Counted from the first letter of the stretch, positions 1 to 7,709 are shown. The stretch is 19,333 nt of DNA from an uncultured Saprospiraceae bacterium (GCA_937967535.1 CALCMV010000039.1:1-19333); one strand, 5' to 3'. Notes: generated by a model not told the origin, from the letters alone. Translations and numbers: made by a program.

Positions 1-96
1 GATTTTGGGGTTACTTTTACATTTTCTATCAGTAAACATCTACCACTACCCAAAGAGGAAGATTCGCTTGTAGAGGTTTCATCAAAACACATTTAA
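1..96 (+). CDS. C-terminal 31 residues of an unidentified protein (5' end outside window)
   Basis: Frame 1 is open from the first base to a TAA at 94-96 and encodes 31 residues beginning DFGVTFTFSISKHLPLP. The G-x-T-F-T-F-S-I pattern resembles the last beta strand of the GHKL ATPase domain of sensor histidine kinases (G2 box followed by TFTF..LP). The fragment is too short to prove this, and the following charged tail is uninformative. The stop codon directly abuts the stop codon of the convergent DUF2279 gene at 97, so the two genes meet tail to tail with no spacer and no terminator between them. Confidence 0.5.
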   Translation, partial: DFGVTFTFSISKHLPLPKEEDSLVEVSSKHI

Positions 97-1092
97 TCAA
101 AAATAAACAGGATGAAACTTGACCTTCCCCAACGAATTGACTTCCAAAGCAGGCGCAGGAATTTTAATAATATTCAAAAGACCAAAGAAGATTTTAAGTC
201 CTTTTGATTGGGTAGGAATACGGGTAAAATCTACATCAGGCGCGAGCAAAAATTGGCGATAACGCGGGTATAAATCCGCCGAAGGCGTGTACGAATTGCC
301 CTGTGCATCCCTCCAGCCATTTCCAAAACCACCATACACATTTTCCGCGCTATACCCGACAGCTACATTGAGCCATTTCGGAAATTTACTATTTTCTTTT
401 TGGACAAATGCAGAGATATTTCCCGATGCCCATATCGTCAGTCCGTTATAATCTTTCAAGACCACTTCGGCAAAACTCGTACCGTACAAGGCATCCGCAT
501 GCTCGCGTATAGTCGTGGTAGCCGTAGAGTTATTAGCTTGAAAAGGTGTGGTGCTGTACTTGGGGCGATGCGAAGATAGCTTCAAACTAATTCGTTGTTC
601 TTCCCATAGCAGTTCCTGCCCCAAAAACGTCAATGCGCCGCCTGTATTAAATGCAATATCCCATACCGATGCGCCCCATTTTGCCGAAAAACCATCCAAG
701 ACCTCTATACCCGCCTGAAAAACCGAGCCACCAATCGCGCCTATATACGCTGCTTTGCGTTTCTTCACGCCCGTCCACTGATAAAGCGAACTCGTCCATT
801 TACTTTCAAAATACGTGGAGAAAAAATGCCCTGCTTTGTCCATATCCTCCCATTCGCCCGAATCATCAAAAAAATGAAAGCTCGAGCGTTCAAAGCCCTG
901 ATACCAAGCTACACTCAGCAGCGTCATCGTACCCGTATAACTTGCTGCTATTGAGCTATTTAATGCCCAAAACCGCCCTTTGTGCAGTGTGTCAGGAATT
1001 TCAAAAAAACGCAATTTTTCTTGTCGTTGCGCGAGCATGTCTGCCGGAAAAAGCAGCAAAATCAGCGCGAGTATAGCGAGTATTTTTTTCAT
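97..1092 (-). CDS. DUF2279 family envelope protein
   Basis: The 331-residue product has a signal peptide at about residues 1-21 (Lys-Lys, a hydrophobic core rich in Ile/Leu/Ala, then a likely cut after LAQ or nearby). It is therefore exported to the periplasm or outer envelope; there is no obvious lipobox cysteine. The middle of the protein has the pattern I associate with DUF2279: DKAGHF near residue 85, a hydrophobic Gly-rich helix, E..DGFSAKWGAS near 130-140, then D..FNTGG. The function of this family is unknown. The C-terminal half is aromatic-rich with alternating polar and hydrophobic stretches, which could be beta structure. The ATG lies 18 nt downstream of the stop of the AAA/nuclease gene on the same strand, so the two are probably co-transcribed. 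The gene ends flush against the stop codon of a + strand gene. Confidence 0.75.
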   Translation of the reverse strand: MKKILAILALILLLFPADMLAQRQEKLRFFEIPDTLHKGRFWALNSSIAASYTGTMTLLSVAWYQGFERSSFHFFDDSGEWEDMDKAGHFFSTYFESKWTSSLYQWTGVKKRKAAYIGAIGGSVFQAGIEVLDGFSAKWGASVWDIAFNTGGALTFLGQELLWEEQRISLKLSSHRPKYSTTPFQANNSTATTTIREHADALYGTSFAEVVLKDYNGLTIWASGNISAFVQKENSKFPKWLNVAVGYSAENVYGGFGNGWRDAQGNSYTPSADLYPRYRQFLLAPDVDFTRIPTQSKGLKIFFGLLNIIKIPAPALEVNSLGKVKFHPVYF

Positions 1093-1110
1093 AATTTTGA
1101 AATCTTGTTT

Positions 1111-2709
1111 TTATCGTTCCCAAAGTTCTGCCTCCCAAGTTGCCACATTGCGTTCTGATTGGGAGAAACCAATACCAACGAGGTAGATTTTTTTATCCGA
1201 ATTGAGATAAGATTTTACATACTCTCTGCTTTTAATTTGTTTGATGGCATTTTCGGCGGGTTCATCCAATTTAAATTCCATCAGATACAAAAATTCTTCG
1301 GTCTGTACGCTCAAATCCAATCGTCCTTTATGCTTCGTGGTTTCGGATTGTACATACAAATCCATAAAACTCATAATCAGGTAAATTATCGTATGAAAGT
1401 AACCCTCCCACATCTTAAACCGCCCTTCTTCGGATTTGTTTTGGGGCTGCAAATGATAGGAAATATCGGCGAGTAAGATTTCTAATTGTCGGATAAATAC
1501 TTCAACATTACCCTGCCTGAGTCCACGTCGCATTTTAATAAGCGCATTTCCTACAATTGCATTTTCTTTATATGTAAATGCTTGTAAAAGATTGTGTATA
1601 AACGCTCTATGTACTTCTGCATTCGGATAGCCTAAAAAGTAATTGGTTTGATATTGCTCATGCTCAACTCGCTTGATAGTCAGGTAGCCCGTCTGAAAAA
1701 GTAAGCCGGACATTTCGAGGGCTTCCAGTGAAAATTTGTCGAAAAAACCATCGTCCACCTCTACTTCTTCCAAATCCTGCGGATTGATGTACGTATCCCT
1801 GATTGTCTCGACCAGAAAAGTAGGCGTACCGGTGGCAAACCAAAAGTTGGCAAAGCGAAAATCATAGAAAAAATTTAGGATAGAAAAAGGGTTATATAAT
1901 TTTGTTTTGCCATCATAAGAATAGCCGTTATACCATAATTTTACGCCTTTGAGTAGCTTTTCATTCGTCATATTGAGGTGCGATGCGGCAGCTTCGATAT
2001 GCTCCCCAAAATATGATAATAACTCATCATGGGTAATTCCAAGTAAATCTACTCCACCAACACTCAATGTCAAGTCTTGCAAATTATTCAAATCAGAAAA
2101 CAGACTGACTTTACTGAATTTGGAGACGCCTGTGATGAATAAAAACCGCAGATGCTGCTCTGAATCTAAATCTTTTAGTGGTGAAAAAAACTCCCGTAAA
2201 ACAGCGCGGTTGGCTTTTGCTTTTTCTGGTTGAGTGAAAAAATCAACGATAGGTTTGTCGTACTCATCCAACAGAACGACCACTGAATTATGTTTTTGTG
2301 AGATTTGCTGAATTAAGATACGAAATTGGTCAGCAATCCCTACATCGGGCAGTTTTACGTCAAATTGCTCACTATACTTTTGAAGGTCAAGCTTAATCGA
2401 AACCCTCAATCTATCACTATCATACTCATACCCATAAGCCGCAAAATTGAACTTCAAAACAGGATGCGTTTCCCATTGATAATCCGTTTTTTCGGCAATG
2501 TACAAACCTTTAAACAGGTCTTTTTCTCCTTCAAAAATATAGCGTAAAGTCGTCAGTAATAATGACTTACCAAAGCGTCGCGGACGAGACAAGAAATATA
2601 ATTTACCTTTATCTACCAAGTCATAGATTTGGCGCGTCTTATCTACATACAGATAGCCGTATTCTATGATTTCTTTAAAATTTTGTAAGCCTATTGGTAG
2701 CTTTTTCAT
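1111..2709 (-). CDS. AAA-ATPase_like / PD-(D/E)XK nuclease superfamily protein
   Basis: This 532-residue protein has the two-domain layout of the DUF1703 group: an AAA-ATPase_like domain followed by a PDDEXK_9 domain. It opens with LPIGLQNFKEI..YGYLYVDKT, a hallmark of the group. The Walker A-like motif RPRRFGKS is at about 42-49 and the Walker B-like motif VVVLLDEYDKP at about 143-153. The C-terminal PD-(D/E)XK core has Asp465 (GRLDLS) and Glu478-Phe-Lys480 (LMEFK), followed by the usual Q and Y-containing helix. These genes occur in large paralogous families in Bacteroidota and are often strain-variable; no biological role is established. The length is normal and the frame intact. A promoter-like site lies directly before the ATG, and a damaged copy of this gene's own 3' end sits just upstream, so the locus has been duplicated or rearranged. 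DUF2279 follows 18 nt downstream. Confidence 0.88.
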   Translation of the reverse strand: MKKLPIGLQNFKEIIEYGYLYVDKTRQIYDLVDKGKLYFLSRPRRFGKSLLLTTLRYIFEGEKDLFKGLYIAEKTDYQWETHPVLKFNFAAYGYEYDSDRLRVSIKLDLQKYSEQFDVKLPDVGIADQFRILIQQISQKHNSVVVLLDEYDKPIVDFFTQPEKAKANRAVLREFFSPLKDLDSEQHLRFLFITGVSKFSKVSLFSDLNNLQDLTLSVGGVDLLGITHDELLSYFGEHIEAAASHLNMTNEKLLKGVKLWYNGYSYDGKTKLYNPFSILNFFYDFRFANFWFATGTPTFLVETIRDTYINPQDLEEVEVDDGFFDKFSLEALEMSGLLFQTGYLTIKRVEHEQYQTNYFLGYPNAEVHRAFIHNLLQAFTYKENAIVGNALIKMRRGLRQGNVEVFIRQLEILLADISYHLQPQNKSEEGRFKMWEGYFHTIIYLIMSFMDLYVQSETTKHKGRLDLSVQTEEFLYLMEFKLDEPAENAIKQIKSREYVKSYLNSDKKIYLVGIGFSQSERNVATWEAELWER

Positions 2710-2713
2710 AGTA

Positions 2714-2741
2714 CAAAGATACTAAATTTATCGTTCCCAAA
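2714..2741 (-). promoter_or_regulatory. Bacteroidota-type promoter of the AAA/nuclease gene, possibly leaderless
   Basis: Read on the - strand, TATCTTTG (+ strand 2714-2721) matches the TAnnTTTG -7 element and is followed by TACT and then the ATG at 2709. A TTTG (2738-2741) stands 16 nt upstream, slightly closer than the usual 17-23 nt spacing. If used, transcription would begin at or within a few bases of the ATG, giving a leaderless or nearly leaderless mRNA. The TTTG lies within the last codons of the upstream gene remnant. Confidence 0.5.
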
Positions 2742-2968
2742 TTTCAGCTTCCCAAGTTGCCACATTGCGTTCTGATTGGGAGAAACCAATACCAACGAGG
2801 TAGATTTTCTTATCCGAATTGAGATAAGATTTTACATATTCCCTACTTTTAATTTGTTTGATGGCATTTTCGGCGGGTTCATCCAATTTAAAATTCCATC
2901 AGATACAAAAATTCTTCGGTCTGTACGCTCAAATCCAATCGTCCTTTATGCTTCGTGGTTTCGGATTG
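2728..2968 (-). pseudogene. 3' remnant of a second AAA/PD-(D/E)XK gene copy
   Basis: This stretch is a near-copy of 1111-1350, the segment encoding roughly residues 453-532 of the intact neighbour, including the Asp...Glu-x-Lys nuclease core. It has the same TAA stop position, scattered substitutions, and one extra A in a short A run at about 2888-2893 that breaks the frame. Similarity stops sharply after TTTCGGATTG at 2968; the sequence beyond does not match the gene. It is therefore a truncated, frameshifted paralogue, not an assembly duplicate. The likely origin is a tandem or inserted copy that lost its 5' part by deletion. Its end supplies part of the promoter region of the intact gene. 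Confidence 0.85.
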
Positions 2969-3185
2969 CACACATTATATACTCCTGACGGCATAAATTT
3001 CGGAAAACTTTAGCTCAAAACTCGTCTGACGAATCCTTTATTAAAACAAGATATTTGAGTTTAGTATCAAGACAGCCGATATTGATAGCTCAAAAATAAA
3101 TTTTATTTTACAGATAACGGTCAATTAACAAGATTTTAATTCAATTTAGAGCATGCTTAAAGGTTATCCGTTTAACTTTGCCTAA

Positions 3186-3216
3186 GATGACGGACACTTT
3201 CAAAGTGTCAGGCATC
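3186..3216. repeat. Short palindrome downstream of the hydrolase gene
   Basis: Two 15-nt arms (3186-3200 and 3202-3216) around a single C pair at 13 of 15 positions; the core is GACACTTT-C-AAAGTGTC. The palindrome lies 24 nt past the stop of the - strand hydrolase gene. It could act as a terminator stem, but on that strand it has no following T run, so a REP-like repeat is equally possible. The rest of the 2969-3240 gap is AT-rich and shows no gene. Confidence 0.6.
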
Positions 3217-3240
3217 ACCAAGCAATTCTCCAATGTCCGA

Positions 3241-4161
3241 TTAGGTCACAGCAAAATCTGAATCATAAAACGCCCGTACAGATTCCACCCATTTTTCGGG
3301 ATTTTCCAATTGGCAAAAATGTCCCAAACCTTTCATAATGGTCAGCTTGGCATTTTTGCAAATATTTTCTTTGAGATAATGAGCGATAGCTACTTTCGCT
3401 ACGGCATCTGCATCGCCCCAGCAAAGATGAACAGGCAATTGGGTCTGCGATAAGGCAGGCAACCAACGTGTTTTTTCAAACTGTTTTCGGTCTCTCAGGT
3501 ATTGAATAGTGAGGTAGGTTTTTTTGTGTCCCTCTTGCAAGAGGTTTGATTGCCAAAGTGTTTGAATTGCTTCTTCGGATAAATTTTTATTGCCATGTGC
3601 GCTTTGTACTTGGTGATTAAATATGCCGAATGTGATGATATTTCTCAATAAAAAATTGTATCGGGAAAGTAATATTTTTTGAGTGATTCGCAGCTTGGCA
3701 AAATCCAAGACCATACCACCATTGGTGAAAGTGATGCTTTGCAGACCTTCGGAAAACCATGCGGGCATCAAGCCGTTTTCATGTCGGGTAAGGATTTCGG
3801 TGGCAACGCTGTCGCCCATATCGTGTGCGAGCAAATGACCGCCTTTTATACCAAAATGTTGCCATGCTTTAAAGGCGGTATCGGCTTGTTCGAGCAGCGA
3901 GTAGGAGTAATTTTCTGTGGGTTTGTCGCTCCATCCATAGCCCGGCATATCAAATAAAATAATCCTGTCGAAGACCTCCAACAGACCATCTACCACCGCA
4001 TGATACGAGTACGAAGATTCGGGAAAACCATGCAGCAATAATAAGGTTTTTTGGGCAGTCGCATCAGGATTGCCGAGTTGTTTGACAAATATTTTGTGGC
4101 AAAAAGCCCCGTAGCTGATGTACTCCTCGTCGGCTTTCCATGCTCTTAGTTGTGGTGACAT
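3241..4161 (-). CDS. alpha/beta hydrolase, MEST/haloalkane-dehalogenase-like, Asp nucleophile
   Basis: The 306-residue alpha/beta-hydrolase fold protein has no signal peptide and is probably cytoplasmic. HGFP at 44-47 forms the oxyanion-hole loop. The nucleophile elbow is AHDMGDSVA with Asp114, as in haloalkane dehalogenases and epoxide hydrolases rather than Ser lipases. The acid is probably in WGDAD (Asp250 or 252) and the catalytic His is His281 in GLGHFCQLENP. GYGWSDKP and the segment TNGGM after the nucleophile recall the animal MEST/PEG1 protein (HDYGD, LSNGG), whose substrate is unknown. The C-terminal PxxW segment is typical of the fold. I cannot tell dehalogenase, epoxide hydrolase or another ester or ether hydrolase from the sequence. 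It is a single gene, bordered by the nuclease locus downstream and an 804-bp gap upstream. The ATG at 4161 gives a normal family N-terminus. Confidence 0.85.
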   Translation of the reverse strand: MSPQLRAWKADEEYISYGAFCHKIFVKQLGNPDATAQKTLLLLHGFPESSYSYHAVVDGLLEVFDRIILFDMPGYGWSDKPTENYSYSLLEQADTAFKAWQHFGIKGGHLLAHDMGDSVATEILTRHENGLMPAWFSEGLQSITFTNGGMVLDFAKLRITQKILLSRYNFLLRNIITFGIFNHQVQSAHGNKNLSEEAIQTLWQSNLLQEGHKKTYLTIQYLRDRKQFEKTRWLPALSQTQLPVHLCWGDADAVAKVAIAHYLKENICKNAKLTIMKGLGHFCQLENPEKWVESVRAFYDSDFAVT

Positions 4162-4302
4162 TGTGTTCGTTGTGCTTTGTTATTAATTTTATCCAGTAAT
4201 TTACACATAATAAAAAAAATACCTGTTGATAGTTTTAAATTATTTATGTGAATCAATGTATTCGTTAGTTTTGAATTTGGAATAAAAACAAAGTTCAATA
4301 TA

Positions 4303-4511
4303 ATTGGACTTTGGACAGAGGAATTTGGGAATTTGGAAATTCGGTAATCCCATAGCTATCGGGACTTTTTTAGGATTTCATAAAAAATAATTATTTACAT
4401 ATTTTATTTTAATAATAAAAAAAACAATTGATAATCAATGACTTATAAAATTAAACCTAATTTCCCTCTCGGCTGAGCCGAGACTAATTCCCATTCTGTC
4501 CAAAGTCCAAT
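4303..4511. repeat. 209-bp segment bounded by 17-bp perfect inverted repeats
   Basis: ATTGGACTTTGGACAGA (4303-4319) recurs as its exact reverse complement at 4495-4511. Inside are two more dyads: a near-palindrome around ATAGCTAT (4349-4363) followed by six Ts, and the perfect palindrome CTCGGCTGAGCCGAG (4468-4482). There is no coding capacity. The terminal inverted repeats suggest a MITE-like or IS-end-derived element, but no target-site duplication is convincing beyond a possible ATA. Confidence 0.5.
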
Positions 4512-4846
4512 ATAAAAAAATTAGATTTTTTTTTTACATAAAAACCATACTAATTGCACATTAGATTTTTTACCTTTGGATAGATTAATAATCTACAAAA
4601 CACATTTCAATGTCTTCGCCAAATTTTGAATTATAAATTTTGAAAAACAAATTAAATATTTTTATCACTCAAAATTTATCATTCAAAATTCAAAACCATC
4701 GAACACATTGCCATTTAAAGCATGTTTAAATTTCAAACATGTTTTTAACCATTTGCAAACCTTTAGGCACAAACTGCCTCTATCCTAATCGTTTTTATCA
4801 AATCAAATAAGTGGTTGGACTGAACTAAGCGACACTTTTAATTATG

Positions 4847-4869
4847 ATAATTCATTGAAAATGAATTAT
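4847..4869. repeat. Perfect 10-bp-arm hairpin upstream of the protease gene
   Basis: ATAATTCATT (4847-4856), loop GAA, then AATGAATTAT (4860-4869). It lies about 96 nt before the protease ATG and could be an operator or a leader hairpin. It is AT-only apart from two G:C pairs, so stability is modest. Confidence 0.45.
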
Positions 4870-4881
4870 TTATTTAAACTT

Positions 4882-4918
4882 AAACTTAAACTTACTCTTA
4901 AACTTAAACTTTACATAG
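4882..4918. repeat. 37-nt aaactt-rich sequence shared with 12301-12337
   Basis: This 37-nt stretch matches 12301-12337 at 31 of 37 positions without gaps, in the same orientation relative to the downstream gene. Both copies are variants of a TTAAAC tandem repeat ending in AAACTTTA..TAG. One copy lies 47 nt before the Lys-C-like protease start, the other 121 nt before the aminopeptidase start. It could be a shared leader element or simply low-complexity repeat DNA. Confidence 0.5.
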
Positions 4919-4965
4919 ATGCTTACTTCTTAAAACCAATTTTTTATACATTTTAAGAATTTATC

Positions 4966-7497
4966 ATGAAAAAAGTACTTTTCACCTTAGTAGCAGTCGC
5001 ATTAACGGTATTTTATGCCGATGCCCAAATTGCGATAGAAAAAACACCTCCGAGTTTCAACAAAGATATGAACAAGCCTGTGGTGACCAAAAAGCTGCCT
5101 ACGTTTGATGTACAGGCGATGCTGGCAGAAGATGAAATAACGAAAGGCGAAGGTCCGTTTCGTTTTGGCAAGCGTCATCCCGTAAATATCACATTGACCA
5201 ACGACGGTACATGGGAAGAACTCGCCAATGGAGACCGTATCTGGCGCATGACCTTCTATTCGCCAAAAGCCTATTCGCTCAACTTTCTATTCAGTCGGTT
5301 TTATATGCCGCAAGGAGCAGAATTGTATGCCTATAATGCAGACAGGTCCGAGGTCAGAGGTGCGTTTACGGCGTTCAACAATAAGGCGGATGGAATGTTT
5401 GCCATCATGCCTATCGAAGGAGAAAAGGTAACGCTGGAATACTACGAACCGGCTACCGTGAATGGTTTGGGTGTCATGGAGATTTCGTACGCGGTTCATG
5501 CTTACCGCAATTTGCACAGTACAGCCGAGGAGATTCTCGAAAAAGGCTTTGGTGATTCCGGTGCTTGCAACAATGATGTGGCTTGCCCTGTAAATGTCGG
5601 TTGGGAAGACCAAATTCGCTCGGTAGGAATGACAATTATTGGCGGAAACAGAATTTGTTCGGGTGCAATGGTTAATAATACTGCACAAGACGGTACGCCT
5701 TACTTTCTCAGTGCCGACCACTGTGGTACCAATATCAGTAGCAACTGGGGGGTCGTATTCAATTATGACAGCCCGTCTTGCGGCGGACCGGACGGCAGCC
5801 TTGCACAAAGTGTAATCGGTGGCGTGTTACGAGCTTCGAGTGCGGCTTCTGATTTCGCCTTATTTGAGTTGAGTGCGCCGCCACCTGCGAGTTATGGCGT
5901 TTACTATGCCGGTTGGAACAATCAAAATGTCGCAGCCACCTCAACAGTAGCTATTCATCACCCCGCCAATGATGTCAAAAAAATCTCATTTAATGATGAC
6001 TCTGTTTATGAAGGTAGTTGGGGTTCGGGTAGTACACCCATAACAGGAGGTAATCACTGGGTCGTGGACAATTGGGAAGATGGTACCACCGAAGGCGGTT
6101 CTTCAGGTTCGCCATTATTTGACCAAAACAAACTCATCATAGGCCAACTGCATGGCGGTTCGGCATCCTGTGGTAGTATTACCTATGATTCGTATGGCAA
6201 ATTGTTTACTTCGTGGCAAGGCGGAGGCTCCCCCACCAACAGCCTCGAAACTTGGCTGGGCAGTGGGAGTACTTTGCAAGGGGAATACTTCGGAGTTCCC
6301 GCGACCTGCTTTGACGGTATGCAAAATGGCGACGAAACCGGTATCGACTGTGGCAATTCCTGTCTTAATGCCTGTCCTACTTGTAGTGACGGTGTACAAA
6401 ATGGCAATGAAACTAATGTTGATTGTGGCGGACCGGACTGTGGAGCATGTCCACCATGTAGCGGCATCACCTTTAGTGTCACGCTGGATGATTATCCGGA
6501 AGAAACCAGCTGGGTTATCGTAGATCCCAATGGCAATCAGGTCGCTTTTGGAGGTGGATACAGTACTGATGGTGCAACAGTTGTAGAGAGTGCCTGCCTC
6601 TTCACCGGCTGCTATGATTTTGTTATCAATGATAGTTTTGGCGATGGTATCTGCTGCGGATTTGGTACCGGTTCTTACACGCTTACCGATGATGCTACGG
6701 GCAATGTACTCGCTTCGGGCGGAGAGTTTGGTGATAGCGAAACAACCAATTTTTGTGTGACCGCCGCACCTGCTTGTGCAGGGGTTGACCTTGACATCAA
6801 TTTTGACGGCTTTCCCGCTCAAACCAGTTGGGAAATTACTGACGTATCCGGTAGCGTCCTTATCTCCGGCGGTTCTTATGGGACAATATTGGCAGGTGCT
6901 AATTTGCCTTTGCCAAATATTGCTTGTTTGCCTGATGGTTGTTATGATTTGACCTTCTATGATGATATTAATAATGGTATGTGTCCTTTCCGTTCTACCG
7001 CATCGAGTAGTGGAGTATTTATTACGCCGGGTACGGTCATTGCACCGGGTTCGATAGTGGCTACACTGGGTACGGTTGTAGCACCGGGTTTGTGTGGCAA
7101 TTACACCCTGACTGATGCCAATGGTACAGTACTCGCTTCGGGCGGCGGCGGCTTTGGCAATTCCGAAAGCAGCAATTTTTGTGTTAGCGGTGGTCTTGCT
7201 CAATTGACTCAGCCCAATAACGAGTGGTATTCAAAAGGAAGCATCCCGACGAGCAACTTGCAGATACAGCCCAATATAGTGAAAGACGAAATGACCATCG
7301 TTTACACTTTGGAAGAAGCAACTAATGCTCAATTATTTATCATTGACATCAATGGCAAAATATTGCAACAGCATACACAAGGAGCTTATGATGCCTCGCA
7401 AGTTCGCTTGAATGTGGGCGAGTTGGCATCAGGATTTTACTTTGTAAAATTAGTAGCAGGTGATGTGACGATGACAGAGAAATTTGTGAAGCAGTAA
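4966..7497 (+). CDS. Secreted lysyl endopeptidase-like (Lys-C) serine protease with T9SS sorting domain
   Basis: The 843-residue protein has a signal peptide at 1-20, a propeptide to about 200 and a trypsin-fold domain at about 200-442. This domain matches Achromobacter protease I (lysyl endopeptidase, cleaving after Lys) motif by motif: CNNDVACP, VNNTAQDGTPYFLSADHC, SDFALFEL, AIHHP, GGSSGSP, GQLHGG and YGKLFTSW. The triad is His252, Asp296, Ser380. Asp408 aligns with the Lys-specifying Asp225, and Trp352 and His396 with Trp169 and His210. All six disulfide Cys (201, 207, 231, 253, 272, 402) are present. Two Cys-rich DG-QNG-ET-DCG repeats follow (about 448-497), then two related domains (about 499-597 and 604-739) with GCYD and ..GNYTLTD..G.VLASGG motifs. 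The C-terminal ~85 residues are a Por-secretion type A sorting domain, so the protein should cross the outer membrane by T9SS. The second repeat domain carries an extra low-complexity insertion at about 673-708. Confidence 0.93.
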   Translation: MKKVLFTLVAVALTVFYADAQIAIEKTPPSFNKDMNKPVVTKKLPTFDVQAMLAEDEITKGEGPFRFGKRHPVNITLTNDGTWEELANGDRIWRMTFYSPKAYSLNFLFSRFYMPQGAELYAYNADRSEVRGAFTAFNNKADGMFAIMPIEGEKVTLEYYEPATVNGLGVMEISYAVHAYRNLHSTAEEILEKGFGDSGACNNDVACPVNVGWEDQIRSVGMTIIGGNRICSGAMVNNTAQDGTPYFLSADHCGTNISSNWGVVFNYDSPSCGGPDGSLAQSVIGGVLRASSAASDFALFELSAPPPASYGVYYAGWNNQNVAATSTVAIHHPANDVKKISFNDDSVYEGSWGSGSTPITGGNHWVVDNWEDGTTEGGSSGSPLFDQNKLIIGQLHGGSASCGSITYDSYGKLFTSWQGGGSPTNSLETWLGSGSTLQGEYFGVPATCFDGMQNGDETGIDCGNSCLNACPTCSDGVQNGNETNVDCGGPDCGACPPCSGITFSVTLDDYPEETSWVIVDPNGNQVAFGGGYSTDGATVVESACLFTGCYDFVINDSFGDGICCGFGTGSYTLTDDATGNVLASGGEFGDSETTNFCVTAAPACAGVDLDINFDGFPAQTSWEITDVSGSVLISGGSYGTILAGANLPLPNIACLPDGCYDLTFYDDINNGMCPFRSTASSSGVFITPGTVIAPGSIVATLGTVVAPGLCGNYTLTDANGTVLASGGGGFGNSESSNFCVSGGLAQLTQPNNEWYSKGSIPTSNLQIQPNIVKDEMTIVYTLEEATNAQLFIIDINGKILQQHTQGAYDASQVRLNVGELASGFYFVKLVAGDVTMTEKFVKQ

Positions 7498-7540
7498 GAT
7501 TTGGTTAAAAGATAAGTTTATCACTGCACATCTTTAATTT

Positions 7541-7603
7541 TGCCACAAAGACACAAAGAATTTTCGTGCTTATCAGCAATTTATACTTCGTGTCTTTGTG
7601 GCA
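7541..7603. terminator. Inverted repeat between convergent protease and SGNH genes, probable bidirectional terminator
   Basis: Arms 7541-7558 and 7586-7603 (TGCCACAAAGACAC core) pair at 17 of 18 positions across a 27-nt loop. The right arm is followed by GTTTTTAATTTT, and the left arm is preceded by a T/A-rich stretch, so both strands have a stem plus U-rich tail. It sits 43 nt after the protease stop and about 106 nt after the stop of the opposing gene. The gccacaaagacac sequence also recalls a widespread intergenic repeat type, so it may be both repeat and terminator. Confidence 0.65.
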
Positions 7604-7709
7604 GTTTTTAATTTTGAATTATGTTTAAACACATTGAAATTTCCCTAATATTTTACACGCTCTTATTATTTGGATGAACTTGCTAATAACACCCAAATTT
7701 AAACATGTT

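Larger units (their letters stand above)
4162..4965. other. 804-bp AT-rich intergenic region rich in dyads and short repeats
   Basis: No credible gene is present. The region holds an inverted-repeat-bounded segment (4303-4511), a CATGTTT/AAACATG dyad (4721-4727 and 4735-4741), a hairpin (4847-4869) and a hexamer-like aaactt repeat (4873-4912). TACCTTTG at 4571-4578 fits the -7 consensus but has only a weak upstream partner and lies almost 390 nt before the protease gene, so it is a low-confidence promoter. Segments such as gaatttgggaatttgg look like decayed repeat debris common in Bacteroidota spacers. Confidence 0.6.

Noticed and set aside
1111..2968. Repeat at 1111-1350 / 2728-2968 as an assembly error
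   Set aside because: The copies differ at many positions and by an indel, which is not expected from a duplicated assembly segment.
4349..4373. CCC-ATAGCTAT-CGGG plus six Ts as an intrinsic terminator
   Set aside because: No + strand gene lies upstream of it (the preceding gene is divergent), so there is no transcript for it to end; treated as part of a repeat.
4873..4912. aaactt repeats as a CRISPR-like or iteron array
   Set aside because: The unit is only six bases with no spacers and no neighbouring rep or cas genes.
5287..5808. 173-codon - strand open frame
   Set aside because: Antisense to the Lys-C propeptide and catalytic domain; no start context or homology features.
6115..7203. 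362-codon open frame on the - strand inside the protease gene
   Set aside because: It is antisense to a protein with clear domains over the same span and its translation is Thr/Ile/Arg-rich without any recognisable motif. It reflects codon composition of the Gly/Asp-rich repeats.
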